A stretch of DNA of 64,000 nt from Neisseria perflava (GCF_019334725.1 NZ_CP079818.1:1488001-1552000), one strand, 5' to 3'; shown: positions 50,680 through 60,656, counted from the first letter of the stretch. Notes: generated by a model from the sequence alone, not told the origin. Made by a program: numbers and translations.

Positions 50680-52599
50680 ATGATAGAAATCAAAAAACTC
50701 ACCCTGCAACGCGGTTTGAAAGTCCTGCTCGATAAAGCCGATGCCGTAATCAACCCCGGCCAACGCGTTGGTTTAATCGGTAAAAACGGTACGGGAAAAT
50801 CCAGCCTGTTTGCGCTGATAAAAGGTGAAATCACACAAGATGGCGGCGAAATCCTGATTCCCAAAACATGGCGCCTGGCTTCCGTCTCTCAAGAAACGCC
50901 TGATTTAGATATTTCCGCTTTAGACTACGTTTTGCAAGGCGATGCCGAATTGCAGGCTTTTCAGACGGCCTTAGCCCAAGCAGAAGCGCAAAACGACGGC
51001 ATGAAACAAGCCGAATATCACGCCAAACTTGAAGAAATCGATGCCTATATCGCTCCGGCACGCGCAGCGAAATTGTTAAGCGGCTTGGGTTTTGCACAAG
51101 AAGAGCATACCCATCCCGTCAAATCCTTCTCCGGCGGCTGGCGTATGCGCCTCAACCTGGCCCAAGCACTGATTTGCCGTGCCGATTTGCTGCTTTTGGA
51201 CGAACCGACCAACCACTTGGATTTAGAAACCGTATTGTGGCTGGAAAACCATCTTGCCTCCCTGCCCTGTACGCAAATCATCATCTCCCATGACCGCGAC
51301 TTTTTGAATGCCACCACCACGCACACCATCGAACTGTCGCAACAAAAACTGACCCAATACGGCGGCAATTACGATTTCTATCAAACCGAACGCGCCCAAC
51401 GTCTGGCGCAACAACAAGCCGCCTACGTCAAACAGCAGGCGCAAATCAAACATCTGCAATCCTTTATCGACCGTTTCAAAGCCAAAGCCACAAAGGCCGT
51501 ACAAGCCCAAAGCCGCATGAAGGCATTAGCCAAGCTCGAGCGCATCGCCCCTGCGCATTTGGATAGCGAATTTTCCTTTGAGTTTGCCAATCCGACCCAC
51601 CTGCCCAATCCATTGTTGAAACTTGACCATGCCGACTTGGGCTATGGCGACAATACCGTTTTACACGATATCACCTTGTCTCTGGAAAGCGGCGCACGTT
51701 ACGGCCTATTGGGCGTTAACGGCAGCGGTAAATCCACATTTATCAAAGCATTGGCAGGAAAAATCGATTTACTTTCCGGCAATATCGTCCGTTCCGAAAA
51801 GCTCAATATCGGCTATTTTGCCCAACATCAACTGGATACTTTACGCGCCGACCAAAGTCCGGTTTGGCATATCCAGCAGCTTTCGCCCGAAGTCCGCGAA
51901 CAGGAAATCCGCAACTTTTTAGGCGGTTTCAACTTTGTCGGCGATATGGCGGTTCAAAAGACCGAGCCGTTCTCCGGCGGCGAAAAAGCGCGGCTCGCCC
52001 TTGCCATGATTATCTGGCAAAAACCTAATCTGCTGCTACTTGACGAACCAACCAACCACCTAGACTTGGATATGCGCCACGCCCTGACACTTGCCCTGCA
52101 AAGTTTCCAAGGTGCATTGATTGTCGTTTCGCACGACCGCAGCCTGCTTGAAGCGACTACCGATAGTTTCCTCCTTATCGACAAAGGCCGTCTGAACAAC
52201 TTCGACGGCGATTTGAACGACTACCGTCAATGGCGGTTGGCACAAGAAAACGCCGCAGCAGCCCCCGCCGCATCTGCACAAAGCCAAAGTCGCAAAGACA
52301 CCAAGCGCATAGAAGCACAAATCCGTCAGGAAAAAGCCAAACGCAGCAAACCAATTCAGCAGAAAATCGACAAAGCCGAAAAAGAAATCGCACGATTAAC
52401 TGATATTCAGACGGCCTGTGAAGCATTTTTGGCACAAGAATCTGCTTATTCAGAAGAAAATAAACCCAAATTGCAAGAGACACTCGCACAATTAACAGAA
52501 ACTAAAGTAAAATTAACGCAACTGGAAGAAAACTGGCTGCAATGGCAGGAAGAGCTTGAGCAAATCCAAGTTGATGTCGAAGCCGAGTTTTCCCAATAA
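50680..52599 (+). CDS. ABC-F family ATPase, YheS-like
   Basis: 639 residues from the ATG at 50680. A TTG at 50668 is in frame, but MIEIKKLTLQRGLKVLLDKA is the family start. Two cassettes: Walker A GKNGTGKSSLFALIKG and GVNGSGKSTFIKALAG; Walker B LLLLDEPTNHLD in both halves. The C-terminus is a charged coiled coil (EAQIRQEKAKRSKPIQQKID). It belongs to the YheS/Uup group of ribosome-associated ABC-F proteins, distinct from the YbiT-like one at 27881. Two DUS lie in the frame, near 50957 and 52186. Confidence 0.88.
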   Translation: MIEIKKLTLQRGLKVLLDKADAVINPGQRVGLIGKNGTGKSSLFALIKGEITQDGGEILIPKTWRLASVSQETPDLDISALDYVLQGDAELQAFQTALAQAEAQNDGMKQAEYHAKLEEIDAYIAPARAAKLLSGLGFAQEEHTHPVKSFSGGWRMRLNLAQALICRADLLLLDEPTNHLDLETVLWLENHLASLPCTQIIISHDRDFLNATTTHTIELSQQKLTQYGGNYDFYQTERAQRLAQQQAAYVKQQAQIKHLQSFIDRFKAKATKAVQAQSRMKALAKLERIAPAHLDSEFSFEFANPTHLPNPLLKLDHADLGYGDNTVLHDITLSLESGARYGLLGVNGSGKSTFIKALAGKIDLLSGNIVRSEKLNIGYFAQHQLDTLRADQSPVWHIQQLSPEVREQEIRNFLGGFNFVGDMAVQKTEPFSGGEKARLALAMIIWQKPNLLLLDEPTNHLDLDMRHALTLALQSFQGALIVVSHDRSLLEATTDSFLLIDKGRLNNFDGDLNDYRQWRLAQENAAAAPAASAQSQSRKDTKRIEAQIRQEKAKRSKPIQQKIDKAEKEIARLTDIQTACEAFLAQESAYSEENKPKLQETLAQLTETKVKLTQLEENWLQWQEELEQIQVDVEAEFSQ

Positions 52600-52646
52600 A
52601 AATAGAGCCATCAGGCCGTCTGAAATAAAACACAATACGGAAAAAC

Positions 52647-53000
52647 ATGACTTCAACCATCAAACAAGCCGGATACTTCCTCGTATCCTCTTTCGTCTTG
52701 GGCATTTCTCTTCACGCAGCCGCCGCAGTTTATTCCTGTGGCAACGGCAGCTATACTTCCGAACCCAAATCCTCCTGCGCACAGGCCGAGTTGCCTAAAA
52801 TCAGCGGCCATCAAGGCAGCGGTTATCATCTTAACATCCGCAGCCTCAATGCCTCTGATGAACGCGTCAATGCAAAACCCAAGAAAAATAAGCGCACGGA
52901 AAAATCCGATAAACAAGAGAAAAAAGCCGACAAACCGAGCAAAAACAAGAACGGTAAAAAAGCCAAAAAACAGCAGCCCATACCGTCTGAACAAGAATAA
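52647..53000 (+). CDS. Secreted DUF4124-like protein (paralogue 2)
   Basis: 117 residues. Signal peptide ends SLHAAAA before VYSCG. The same two-Cys layout as at 29901 and 53037: VYSCGNGSYTSEPKSSCAQ then ELPKISGHQGSGYHL. The rest is a very basic Lys-rich tail (KPKKNKRTEKSDKQEKKADK). Function unknown; a cell-wall or nucleic-acid-binding role for the tail is only a guess. It is 36 bp from paralogue 3. Confidence 0.78.
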   Translation: MTSTIKQAGYFLVSSFVLGISLHAAAAVYSCGNGSYTSEPKSSCAQAELPKISGHQGSGYHLNIRSLNASDERVNAKPKKNKRTEKSDKQEKKADKPSKNKNGKKAKKQQPIPSEQE

Positions 53001-53036
53001 AATGCTCAAATGCAACGCATCCGCCCTACCTGAATC

Positions 53037-53588
53037 ATGAAAAAATATCTGCTTACCCTATCCCTGCTGCCGCTTGCCGTTTTCAACAGCCAAGCCCACG
53101 CCGCAAAAATCTACACCTGTGAAGTCAACGGCTCGATTGTCTATACTTCGCGTCCAAGCGGCAACTGCCAAGCCGTCAACGATTTGCCGATTGTCGGCAA
53201 ATACAGCAGCAGCCGATACGATGCCCCGGTCAGCGATGCGCCTACACTCAACGCGCCGACATCACAAACGGCTCCGGCAAAAAGCAAAAATACGGCGGCA
53301 AAATCCAATCATAAAGCAACGCCCAAACCTGCCCCTATCCGCACTGCTTCTGAAACGGCTCCTCCTCCGGTTCCAAAATCCTCCGGTGTCAACAGTCGCC
53401 GCTCTATTCTGGAAACCGAGTTATCCAATGAACGCGCGGCTTTGGCCGATGCCAAAAAGCAACTGAGCCAAGCGCGGACAGCCAAAGGTGGCAGCGTCAA
53501 TCAACAGGCCATCAGTACGCTGCAAGGTGCGGTTTTGGATAGAGAGAAAAACATTCAAGCCCTCCAGCGCGAACTGGGCAGAATGTAA
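53037..53588 (+). CDS. Secreted DUF4124-like protein (paralogue 3)
   Basis: 183 residues. Signal peptide ends NSQAHA before AKIYTCEV. The two-Cys core IYTCEVNGSIVYTSRPSGNC and LPIVGKYSSSRYD is followed by an Ala/Pro/Lys-rich linker and a C-terminal helix (ELSNERAALADAKKQLSQAR) like that of paralogue 1. Tandem with paralogue 2, so probably a local duplication. Function unknown. Confidence 0.8.
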   Translation: MKKYLLTLSLLPLAVFNSQAHAAKIYTCEVNGSIVYTSRPSGNCQAVNDLPIVGKYSSSRYDAPVSDAPTLNAPTSQTAPAKSKNTAAKSNHKATPKPAPIRTASETAPPPVPKSSGVNSRRSILETELSNERAALADAKKQLSQARTAKGGSVNQQAISTLQGAVLDREKNIQALQRELGRM

Positions 53589-53776
53589 GTCCAAATCAAT
53601 CAAAACATCAGGCCTTCTGAATAGGTGGAAACGAAATCCAAAATTTTCGTCATGCCAAACAGACGGCCTGAATCCCATAATGATTACGCCCGTTTCAATT
53701 TCTCGCGTCTGGTAAATACGGTATAATTTGCCATTTACGCACATTACCTCCGGTCTTTTCAGACGGCCTTTATCTC

Positions 53777-56221
53777 ATGACTGCAAAATCTTCTAAAACC
53801 CAAACAAAAAAACGCGTCTCTACCAAACCGGCAGCCAAACCGACCACACGCAAATCCACCAAAGCACAAACTCAAGCCGACAATAAAGTCTCCCAACGCC
53901 TCAAGGCCGCCAAAGAGCTGCAAAAAAACGAAGAAAAAAAAGCGCGTCCCGAGCATGTCGTCAACTTGATTAATGATGCTTTATGGCTGTTTGGCTTGGT
54001 TATCACCATTTATCTGGCCATTTCCCTGGCCAGCTTCAGCATGGACGACCCTGCATGGTCGCGCAGCGTTCCCAAAAGCAACGATGTCGCCAACCTCGGC
54101 GGCCTCTTTGGCTCCTATCTTTCCGATGTCGGATATTATCTGTTCGGCCTATCGTTTTGGTGGTGGATAGCTGCCTCTTGCGTTTTCCTCTACAAAAATT
54201 TCCGCCCCATGAAAAAGCAGGAAAACCACAAGCCCTACAATCACGGCGTAGCCGCTTTGGCATTGTTTCTCCTGCTGGTGTGCAGCCCGATTATCGAACA
54301 TTTCCTGTTTGACAATGCATTGAGCGAATCCCTTCCCGTCGGTGCAGGCGGCTTGGTCGGCTTGCTGGCGGGTTCAGGCTTGGCTTGGCTGTTGGGTAAG
54401 TCGGGCAGTCTGTTGATTATGCTGGTGATGTTGCTTTTATCCATTTCCCTGCTGGCTCAGGTGTCATGGTTGGAAGTCATGGCCAAATCCGGCAGCCATA
54501 TGGGTGGTCTGTTTGGCAACCTGATGAAAAAACTGTCTCAGTTCCGAAATAAAAAAGAAGATGTCTGCTCCGAAGCTTTGGAAACCCAAAATACGCGCCG
54601 CATGGTTAAAGAAGCCAAAACCATTACCGCCACTCCGGTTACTCCGTTGGCAGGCAGCAGCAGCAACCGTAAAACCGTTGCCGTATCCGTTGCGCCGCCC
54701 CCTAAAATCCAAACTTCCCTGTTTGACGATACTGAACCTAAAAACAACGGCGAATACCACAAACCCAACATGAATCTGTTGCGTATGCCGTCTGAAGAAC
54801 CGGTTGCCGTCAATCCGGATGAATTGCAACAAACCGCAGAATTAATCGAAGCCAAGCTGGCTGAATTCGGCATCGGCGTACAGGTTGTTTCCGCTACTTC
54901 CGGCCCTGTGATTACCCGCTACGAAATCGAACCGGCACAAGGTGTCAAAGGCAGTCAAATTGTCGCCCTGTCCAAAGATTTGGCGCGCTCGATGTCTCTG
55001 CAAGCGGTACGCATCGTAGAAACCATTGCCGGTAAAAACACCATGGGCATTGAATTGCCCAACGAGAAACGCCAAGATGTCATGTTGAGCGAAATCCTCT
55101 CTTCATCCGTGTTTACCGACGCCAAGTCCAAACTGACCGTTGCCTTGGGTAAAGATATTGCAGGTACCCCCGTTGTCGGCGACTTGGCAAAAATGCCGCA
55201 TCTTTTAGTCGCAGGTATGACCGGATCGGGTAAATCTGTCGGCGTGAACGGCATGATTATGTCCATGCTCTTCAAAGCCACGCCCGACGAAGTCCGCTTC
55301 ATTATGATTGACCCGAAAATGCTGGAATTAAGCATTTACGACGGCATTCCGCATCTGCTCTGCCCGGTTGTGACCGATATGCGTGAGGCAGGCCAAGCAT
55401 TGAACTGGTGTGTTGCCGAAATGGAAAAACGCTATCGCCTGCTTTCCCATGCCGGCGTGCGTAATTTGGACGGTTTCAACCAAAAAGTCGAACAAGCCAA
55501 AGCAGCAGGCAAACCATTGCTCAACCCGTTCAGCTTAAATCCTGACGATCCTGAGCCTCTGGAAAAACTGCCGTTGATTGTGGTCGTTATCGACGAGTTG
55601 GCTGACTTAATGATGACCGAACGCAAATCCGTTGAGCAGCAAATCGCACGTCTTGCCCAAAAAGCGCGTGCGGCAGGTATTCACATGATTGTCGCCACTC
55701 AACGCCCAAGCGTTGATGTGGTTACCGGCCTGATTAAAGCCAACATTCCGACACGTATGGCCTTTACCGTACAAAGCAAAATCGACAGCCGCACTATTCT
55801 TGACCAAATGGGTGCAGACGAATTGCTCAAATACGGCGACTCGTTATTCCTGCAACCGGGCAGCGCAGAACCGACACGCCTGCAAGGTGCATTTGTTTCC
55901 GATGATGAAGTACATCAAGTTGTCAATTTCGTCAAAGAACAGGCTCCAACCAATTATGTGGAAGGTCTGCTCAGTGGCGAAGCGGCCATCGAGACCACCA
56001 ATATTGTCAATCCGAACGCAAACAGCGATGAGTTATTTGATCAAGCCGTTGCCTTCGTATTGGAGAGCCGCAAGACTTCCATTTCCGCCCTGCAACGCCA
56101 ATTGCGCATCGGCTACAACCGTGCCGCCAATTTGATAGATGCGCTTGAAAATGCCGGTGTTCTTTCTCCGGCAGACATCAACGGCAGCCGACGGATTCTG
56201 GCACAAAAAGACCAGCTGTAA
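53777..56221 (+). CDS. ftsK: DNA translocase FtsK
   Basis: 814 residues. A Lys-rich cytoplasmic start, about four membrane helices (roughly 65-235), a short linker and the motor: Walker A VAGMTGSGKSVGVNGMI, Walker B LIVVVIDELADLMM, and the RecA-like core to about 720. The C-terminal gamma domain (SISALQRQLRIGYNRAANL) reads KOPS-type sites. It pumps chromosome ends apart at the septum and activates XerCD at dif. The linker is much shorter than in E. coli FtsK. The gene may begin a little upstream of a run of Lys codons, but the ATG at 53777 is the clear start. Confidence 0.94.
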   Translation: MTAKSSKTQTKKRVSTKPAAKPTTRKSTKAQTQADNKVSQRLKAAKELQKNEEKKARPEHVVNLINDALWLFGLVITIYLAISLASFSMDDPAWSRSVPKSNDVANLGGLFGSYLSDVGYYLFGLSFWWWIAASCVFLYKNFRPMKKQENHKPYNHGVAALALFLLLVCSPIIEHFLFDNALSESLPVGAGGLVGLLAGSGLAWLLGKSGSLLIMLVMLLLSISLLAQVSWLEVMAKSGSHMGGLFGNLMKKLSQFRNKKEDVCSEALETQNTRRMVKEAKTITATPVTPLAGSSSNRKTVAVSVAPPPKIQTSLFDDTEPKNNGEYHKPNMNLLRMPSEEPVAVNPDELQQTAELIEAKLAEFGIGVQVVSATSGPVITRYEIEPAQGVKGSQIVALSKDLARSMSLQAVRIVETIAGKNTMGIELPNEKRQDVMLSEILSSSVFTDAKSKLTVALGKDIAGTPVVGDLAKMPHLLVAGMTGSGKSVGVNGMIMSMLFKATPDEVRFIMIDPKMLELSIYDGIPHLLCPVVTDMREAGQALNWCVAEMEKRYRLLSHAGVRNLDGFNQKVEQAKAAGKPLLNPFSLNPDDPEPLEKLPLIVVVIDELADLMMTERKSVEQQIARLAQKARAAGIHMIVATQRPSVDVVTGLIKANIPTRMAFTVQSKIDSRTILDQMGADELLKYGDSLFLQPGSAEPTRLQGAFVSDDEVHQVVNFVKEQAPTNYVEGLLSGEAAIETTNIVNPNANSDELFDQAVAFVLESRKTSISALQRQLRIGYNRAANLIDALENAGVLSPADINGSRRILAQKDQL

Positions 56222-56242
56222 AAAACAACAATATCAAAACAC

Positions 56243-56287
56243 AAAGGCCGTCTGAAAAGAATTTCCCACTTTTCAGACGGCCTTTTT
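56243..56287 (+). terminator. DUS-pair terminator after ftsK
   Basis: AAAGGCCGTCTGAAAA and TTTTCAGACGGCCTTTTT with a short loop. Confidence 0.85.
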
Positions 56288-56307
56288 ATGTTATTCGTGA
56301 AACATTG

Positions 56308-56316
56308 TGTTATACT
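56308..56316 (+). promoter_or_regulatory. Candidate extended -10 promoter of tig
   Basis: TGTTATACT, an extended -10 (TGnTATACT), about 98 bp before the tig ATG, just after the ftsK terminator. No convincing -35 element. Confidence 0.45.
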
Positions 56317-56413
56317 AAGCAGCTAAATTTTGACCTTATGCACGCTTCCGAAATTCTTCGGAATACTGAGCAGAAGGATAACCGTTTAAACACAACAAAT
56401 TTAAGGGCTTACG

Positions 56414-57724
56414 ATGAGCGTAACTGTTGAAACTTTAGAAAATCTGGAACGCAAAGTAGTATTGTCTCTGCCTTGGTCCAAAATCAACGCAGAAACTGAG
56501 AAAAAACTGAAACAAACCCAACGCCGTGCAAAAGTTGACGGCTTCCGTCCGGGTAAAGCACCGTTCAAAATGATTGCCCAAATGTACGGCGCAAGCGCAC
56601 AAAACGACGTTATCAACGAATTGGTACAACGCGAATTCTACGAAGTTGCCGTTGCTCAAGAATTGAAAGTTGCCGGTTACCCACGCTTTGAAGGCGTTGA
56701 AGAACAAGACGATCAAGAGTCTTTCAAAGTTGCCGCTATTTTTGAAGTTTTCCCTGAAGTAACTATTGGCGACCTGTCTGCCCAAGAAGTAGAAAAAGTT
56801 ACTGCGACTGTTGGCGATGCCGAAATTGACCAAACTGTAGAAATCCTGCGTAAACAACGCACCCGCTTCAACCATGTTGACCGCGAAGCCCAAAACGGCG
56901 ACCGCGTCATCATCGACTTTGAAGGCAAAATCGACGGCGAACCTTTCGCTGGCGGCGCGTCTAAAAACTACGCTTTCGTATTGGGCGCAGGCCAAATGCT
57001 GCCTGAATTCGAGGCCGGTGTTGTCGGCATGAAAGCCGGTGAAAGCAAAGATGTTACCGTAAACTTCCCTGAAGACTACCACGGTAAAGATGTTGCCGGT
57101 AAATCTGCCGTATTCACCATCACTCTGAACAACGTTTCTGAAGCCACTTTGCCTGAAGTTGATGCTGACTTTGCTAAAGCTTTGGGTATTGAAGACGGCG
57201 ACGTTGCCAAAATGCGCGAAGAAGTGAAGAAAAACGTTGGCCGCGAAGTTGAGCGCCGCATCGGTGAACAAACCAAAGAATCTGTAATGAATGCCCTGCT
57301 CAAAGCAGCCGATTTGCAAGTTCCTGTTGCTTTGGTCAACGAAGAAGCCGCCCGCTTGGCAAACGAAATGAAACAAAACTTCGTTAACCAAGGTATGGCT
57401 GACGCTGCAAACTTGGATCTGCCTTTGGATATGTTCAAAGAACAAGCAGAACGCCGCGTTTCTTTGGGTCTGATTTTGGCTAAATTGGTTGAAGAAAACA
57501 AACTTGAGCCAACTGAAGACCAAATCAAAGCCGTTGTTGCCAACTTCGCAGAAAGCTACGAAGATCCTCAAGAAGTTATCGACTGGTACTACGCAGAGCC
57601 TTCCCGCCTGCAAGGCCCGACTTCTTTGGCAGTAGAAAGCAACGTTGTTGATTTCGTTCTGAGCAAAGCTAAAGTAACCGAAAAAGCGCTGTCTTTTGAC
57701 GAAGTAATGGGCGCACAAGCTTAA
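56414..57724 (+). CDS. tig: Trigger factor
   Basis: 436 residues. The ribosome-binding tail signature is GFRPGKAPFKMIAQMYG near residue 44. The FKBP-type prolyl isomerase domain (about 160-245, GDRVIIDFEGKIDGEPFAGG) and the C-terminal helical arms follow. It folds nascent chains at the ribosome exit. It lies before clpP, the common tig-clp arrangement, but clpX is not next here. Confidence 0.96.
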   Translation: MSVTVETLENLERKVVLSLPWSKINAETEKKLKQTQRRAKVDGFRPGKAPFKMIAQMYGASAQNDVINELVQREFYEVAVAQELKVAGYPRFEGVEEQDDQESFKVAAIFEVFPEVTIGDLSAQEVEKVTATVGDAEIDQTVEILRKQRTRFNHVDREAQNGDRVIIDFEGKIDGEPFAGGASKNYAFVLGAGQMLPEFEAGVVGMKAGESKDVTVNFPEDYHGKDVAGKSAVFTITLNNVSEATLPEVDADFAKALGIEDGDVAKMREEVKKNVGREVERRIGEQTKESVMNALLKAADLQVPVALVNEEAARLANEMKQNFVNQGMADAANLDLPLDMFKEQAERRVSLGLILAKLVEENKLEPTEDQIKAVVANFAESYEDPQEVIDWYYAEPSRLQGPTSLAVESNVVDFVLSKAKVTEKALSFDEVMGAQA

Positions 57725-57754
57725 TTGCTCCAAGGCCGTCTGAAATAGACAATC

Positions 57755-57792
57755 AAAAGCACCGAAGCGCTTTAAATGGCTTTGGTGCTTTT
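57755..57792 (+). terminator. Hairpin between tig and clpP
   Basis: AAAAGCACCGAAG pairs with CTTTGGTGCTTTT, ending in TTTT, just before the clpP ribosome site (AACAGGAGAC). A single DUS lies nearby at 57734. It may reduce read-through from tig to clpP. Confidence 0.6.
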
Positions 57793-57814
57793 CCATCATT
57801 AACAGGAGACAAAA

Positions 57815-58435
57815 ATGTCCTTCGATTTCAATAACTACCTTGTCCCTACCGTTATCGAACAAAGCGGTCGCGGCGAGCGCGCATTCGACATCTACTCACG
57901 CCTTTTGAAAGAGCGCATCGTTTTCTTGGTCGGCCCGGTGACAGATGAATCTGCCAATCTGGTTGTTGCGCAATTGCTGTTCTTGGAAAGCGAAAACCCA
58001 GATAAAGATATCTTCTTCTATATCAACTCTCCGGGCGGTTCAGTTACTGCCGGTATGTCGATTTACGACACCATGAACTTCATCAAGCCTCATGTTTCTA
58101 CCTTATGCTTGGGCCAAGCGGCAAGCATGGGCGCATTCCTGTTGTCCGCAGGCGAAAAAGGCAAACGCTTTGCCCTGCCAAACAGCCGCATCATGATTCA
58201 CCAACCGCTCATCAACGGCGGCTTGGCCGGTCAGGCTTCCGATATTGAAATTCATGCTAAAGAGCTGCTGAAAATCAAAGAGAAACTGAACCGCTTACTC
58301 GCCAAACATTGTGATCGCGATTTAGCCGACTTGGAACGCGATACCGACCGCGACAATTATATGTCTGCCGATGAAGCTAAAGAATATGGTTTGATTGACC
58401 AAGTTTTGGAAAACCGCTCCTCTCTGCAAGCCTAA
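57815..58435 (+). CDS. clpP: ATP-dependent Clp protease proteolytic subunit
   Basis: 206 residues. Catalytic triad: Ser104 in LGQAASMGAFLL, His129 in RIMIHQPLING and Asp176 in LERDTDRDN. The N-terminus VPTVIEQSGRGERAFDIY is the family signature. It forms a tetradecamer with ClpA/ClpX. AGGAG lies 8 bases before the ATG. Confidence 0.97.
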   Translation: MSFDFNNYLVPTVIEQSGRGERAFDIYSRLLKERIVFLVGPVTDESANLVVAQLLFLESENPDKDIFFYINSPGGSVTAGMSIYDTMNFIKPHVSTLCLGQAASMGAFLLSAGEKGKRFALPNSRIMIHQPLINGGLAGQASDIEIHAKELLKIKEKLNRLLAKHCDRDLADLERDTDRDNYMSADEAKEYGLIDQVLENRSSLQA

Positions 58436-58453
58436 TCTTTATCGGTTTAAATC

Positions 58454-58490
58454 AAAGGCCGTCTGAAAAGTATATATTCAGACGGCCTTT
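58454..58490. terminator. DUS-pair terminator between clpP and the Gcr-like gene
   Basis: AAAGGCCGTCTGAA and TTCAGACGGCCTTT, serving the convergent genes. Confidence 0.85.
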
Positions 58491-58498
58491 CTTCAATC

Positions 58499-60487
58499 TT
58501 ACTTCGTGTTGTCTTTGTTATTCACTTGAACCGGATACAGTAAAATCAAAGGATTGGCTTTAACTTGACTCCAGAAGCTTTTCAGCAGATTACGCATACT
58601 GCCCAAACGCGTGCCGCGAGAACGGAGTGCAACGGCCAAAGCTAAAGAAAAGCTGACCACCAGATTCACCATGCCGATTGCCAATACACTTGCCAAGCCA
58701 AGCATAAAAGTGAATATATCTGCATGACCGCTAATCGCGGCATAACCCAAATTTGCCGAAGAGAACGCCACATGGCGAATATCCAGCGGCAAGCCGAAAA
58801 GATGGCCGAAATAGCCGGTCATCCCCAAAAGCATACCAAAAATAAAATTGCCCATAAGCGAGCCGTAATGCTTATGAATATAAGCGGCCAGACGGCGGCG
58901 TGGCTGCGGACGCATGATTTTTCGTAAAAACGGATTAAACGGCAGGCGCTGACGCAGGTTCAGATAATCGGAACGGTTGTCAAAGAAGCCGGCAATAATC
59001 CCCGAGCAAAACAGCCATACACCGGCAATAGCGGCATACCATAAAGTCGGCTGAGTAAAAATCTCAATAGATTTAAACTGGTAGGCTGTAACTGCCTCAT
59101 TCAATAAAGGCTGGCCATGCGTGTAGGCATAACCCCAAGCGATCCCCGCCGCCAACAATACGGCAATCGATACATTACCAAATACGGCAACACTTTGCGA
59201 ACGACACACGTCAATCAGCAGTTTTGCCAATTTGTTGTCCACCGCCTTGCTGCCTTCATTTGAGTCCACCTGCTCGGCAAAGCTCGCCGCCGTCATGGCA
59301 GGCTGCTTGGTCGCAACGGTGCAGTGCAGCATATGAGTCAACATAAAGCCTAAGCCGTAGTTAAGTCCGGCAAGGAATGACGTCGTAAACTCGCCGAATC
59401 CCAAAGACGCAATATGGATTTTATTCAATGCCATCAGAGCAATAATTACGCCGCCGCCTGCTGCGGAATAAAACATTTTGAAATATTCGCTACGGTTGCG
59501 CGTAATGTAATGCTCACCATGATGGCTTTTGTTTTCCGTAATACTGCGTGCCAGCATTCGGATACTGCTTTTACGCAAGTGGCTGGTGCTGTATTGCTCT
59601 ACCGCCGCGTAAATCATCGCATTCATCAGATTGATGGTTAAGCGGGTACGGCTGCCGGTTTCGATTTGAATATTGGTCAACAGTTTCAGACGGCCTATGG
59701 TTTGTTGCAGGCGCTCCAGCAAGTGTGCCACTTTCACTGACGAACCAGACCCTGCTCCTGTACCACGACGACGCAGATACTCAATTTGCTTGTCGCACTG
59801 GTCAAACATGACCTCCAAGTGCGCCGTATCATAAGTTTCTTCGCTGTGGCGATAGTGTTCTACCAATTTTGCAATTTCACGTTGTAAGGCGACAAATGCC
59901 GAATCCGCCTCCAACAAACGGGGGGCAATCCGTATTAAATCCGGCTCAATCGCTTCGGAAGCAATCCAAATCGACAGCATTTCCACCGCTCGCAAACGGG
60001 CATCTGCCAACTGTCGGCTGGCCGTCTGAAGCAAAGCAGGATCCGCTTTGCCCTGCAACAATTCATACATGCTCAACCATTGGCGCAAACTCAGGGTTTG
60101 CAACCATTTATCATCGTTTTTCGAATGGAAAAGATACAAAAACACTTCGCGCAGATTGGAAAAATCTTTATAAGACGGGCTGAAACGTTCGTAAATCCGT
60201 ATGCCCATCTCCCGAGTAAAACTATGGCGCGAGAAAATACCCAGCTTAATCAGCGCAGGATAGATGTGAACTTTGGACAGCCAGGCATAGAAGCGCAGGC
60301 TGAATTGACGGCATAAAGCATCGTCTTGTTTTAAAGTAGATAAAATCAAATCGAAACGTTCGGAAGCCTGTTTTTTGCCTCCTCGGCGCAAAAATTTGAT
60401 TAATGCATTGAGAATAAGAACAAAGTCGGTATCATTTAAGCGTTCCGACAAAATAATGTGAAGATTTTGATTAGTCAGTTTTTGCAT
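58499..60487 (-). CDS. Gcr-like 'site-specific recombinase' family membrane protein
   Basis: 662 residues. A soluble N-terminal half of about 330 residues (FDLILSTLKQDDALCRQFSL; LRRRGTGAGSGSSVKVAHLL) precedes several hydrophobic segments between about 340 and 640. This matches the SpecificRecomb (PF10136) family, named after gonococcal gcr. The recombinase label is historical: there is no visible Ser or Tyr recombinase motif and the membrane helices argue against one. Real function unknown. A G6 run occurs in the coding strand's complement near 59920 but is short. Confidence 0.8.
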   Translation of the reverse strand: MQKLTNQNLHIILSERLNDTDFVLILNALIKFLRRGGKKQASERFDLILSTLKQDDALCRQFSLRFYAWLSKVHIYPALIKLGIFSRHSFTREMGIRIYERFSPSYKDFSNLREVFLYLFHSKNDDKWLQTLSLRQWLSMYELLQGKADPALLQTASRQLADARLRAVEMLSIWIASEAIEPDLIRIAPRLLEADSAFVALQREIAKLVEHYRHSEETYDTAHLEVMFDQCDKQIEYLRRRGTGAGSGSSVKVAHLLERLQQTIGRLKLLTNIQIETGSRTRLTINLMNAMIYAAVEQYSTSHLRKSSIRMLARSITENKSHHGEHYITRNRSEYFKMFYSAAGGGVIIALMALNKIHIASLGFGEFTTSFLAGLNYGLGFMLTHMLHCTVATKQPAMTAASFAEQVDSNEGSKAVDNKLAKLLIDVCRSQSVAVFGNVSIAVLLAAGIAWGYAYTHGQPLLNEAVTAYQFKSIEIFTQPTLWYAAIAGVWLFCSGIIAGFFDNRSDYLNLRQRLPFNPFLRKIMRPQPRRRLAAYIHKHYGSLMGNFIFGMLLGMTGYFGHLFGLPLDIRHVAFSSANLGYAAISGHADIFTFMLGLASVLAIGMVNLVVSFSLALAVALRSRGTRLGSMRNLLKSFWSQVKANPLILLYPVQVNNKDNTK

Positions 60488-60656
60488 TGTAGTATTATTA
60501 CATAAAATGAGATATTTAGCAAGAACCTTGGCAAACAGGTCGGATTATATCGCATTCTTTGTCAACCTATGGAACAAGATTTTCAATTAATATTCTCTAA
60601 AATTCAATGAATAATCAAATTACATAACAAATATATGATGTGAATCAATAACTAAG

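Noticed and set aside
56435..57862. 475-codon minus-strand frame over tig
   Set aside because: Antisense shadow of trigger factor; Phe-rich nonsense translation, no family motifs.
59915..59930. Phase-variable poly-G tract in the Gcr-like gene
   Set aside because: Only six G, too short for the usual slippage tracts and inside an intact frame.
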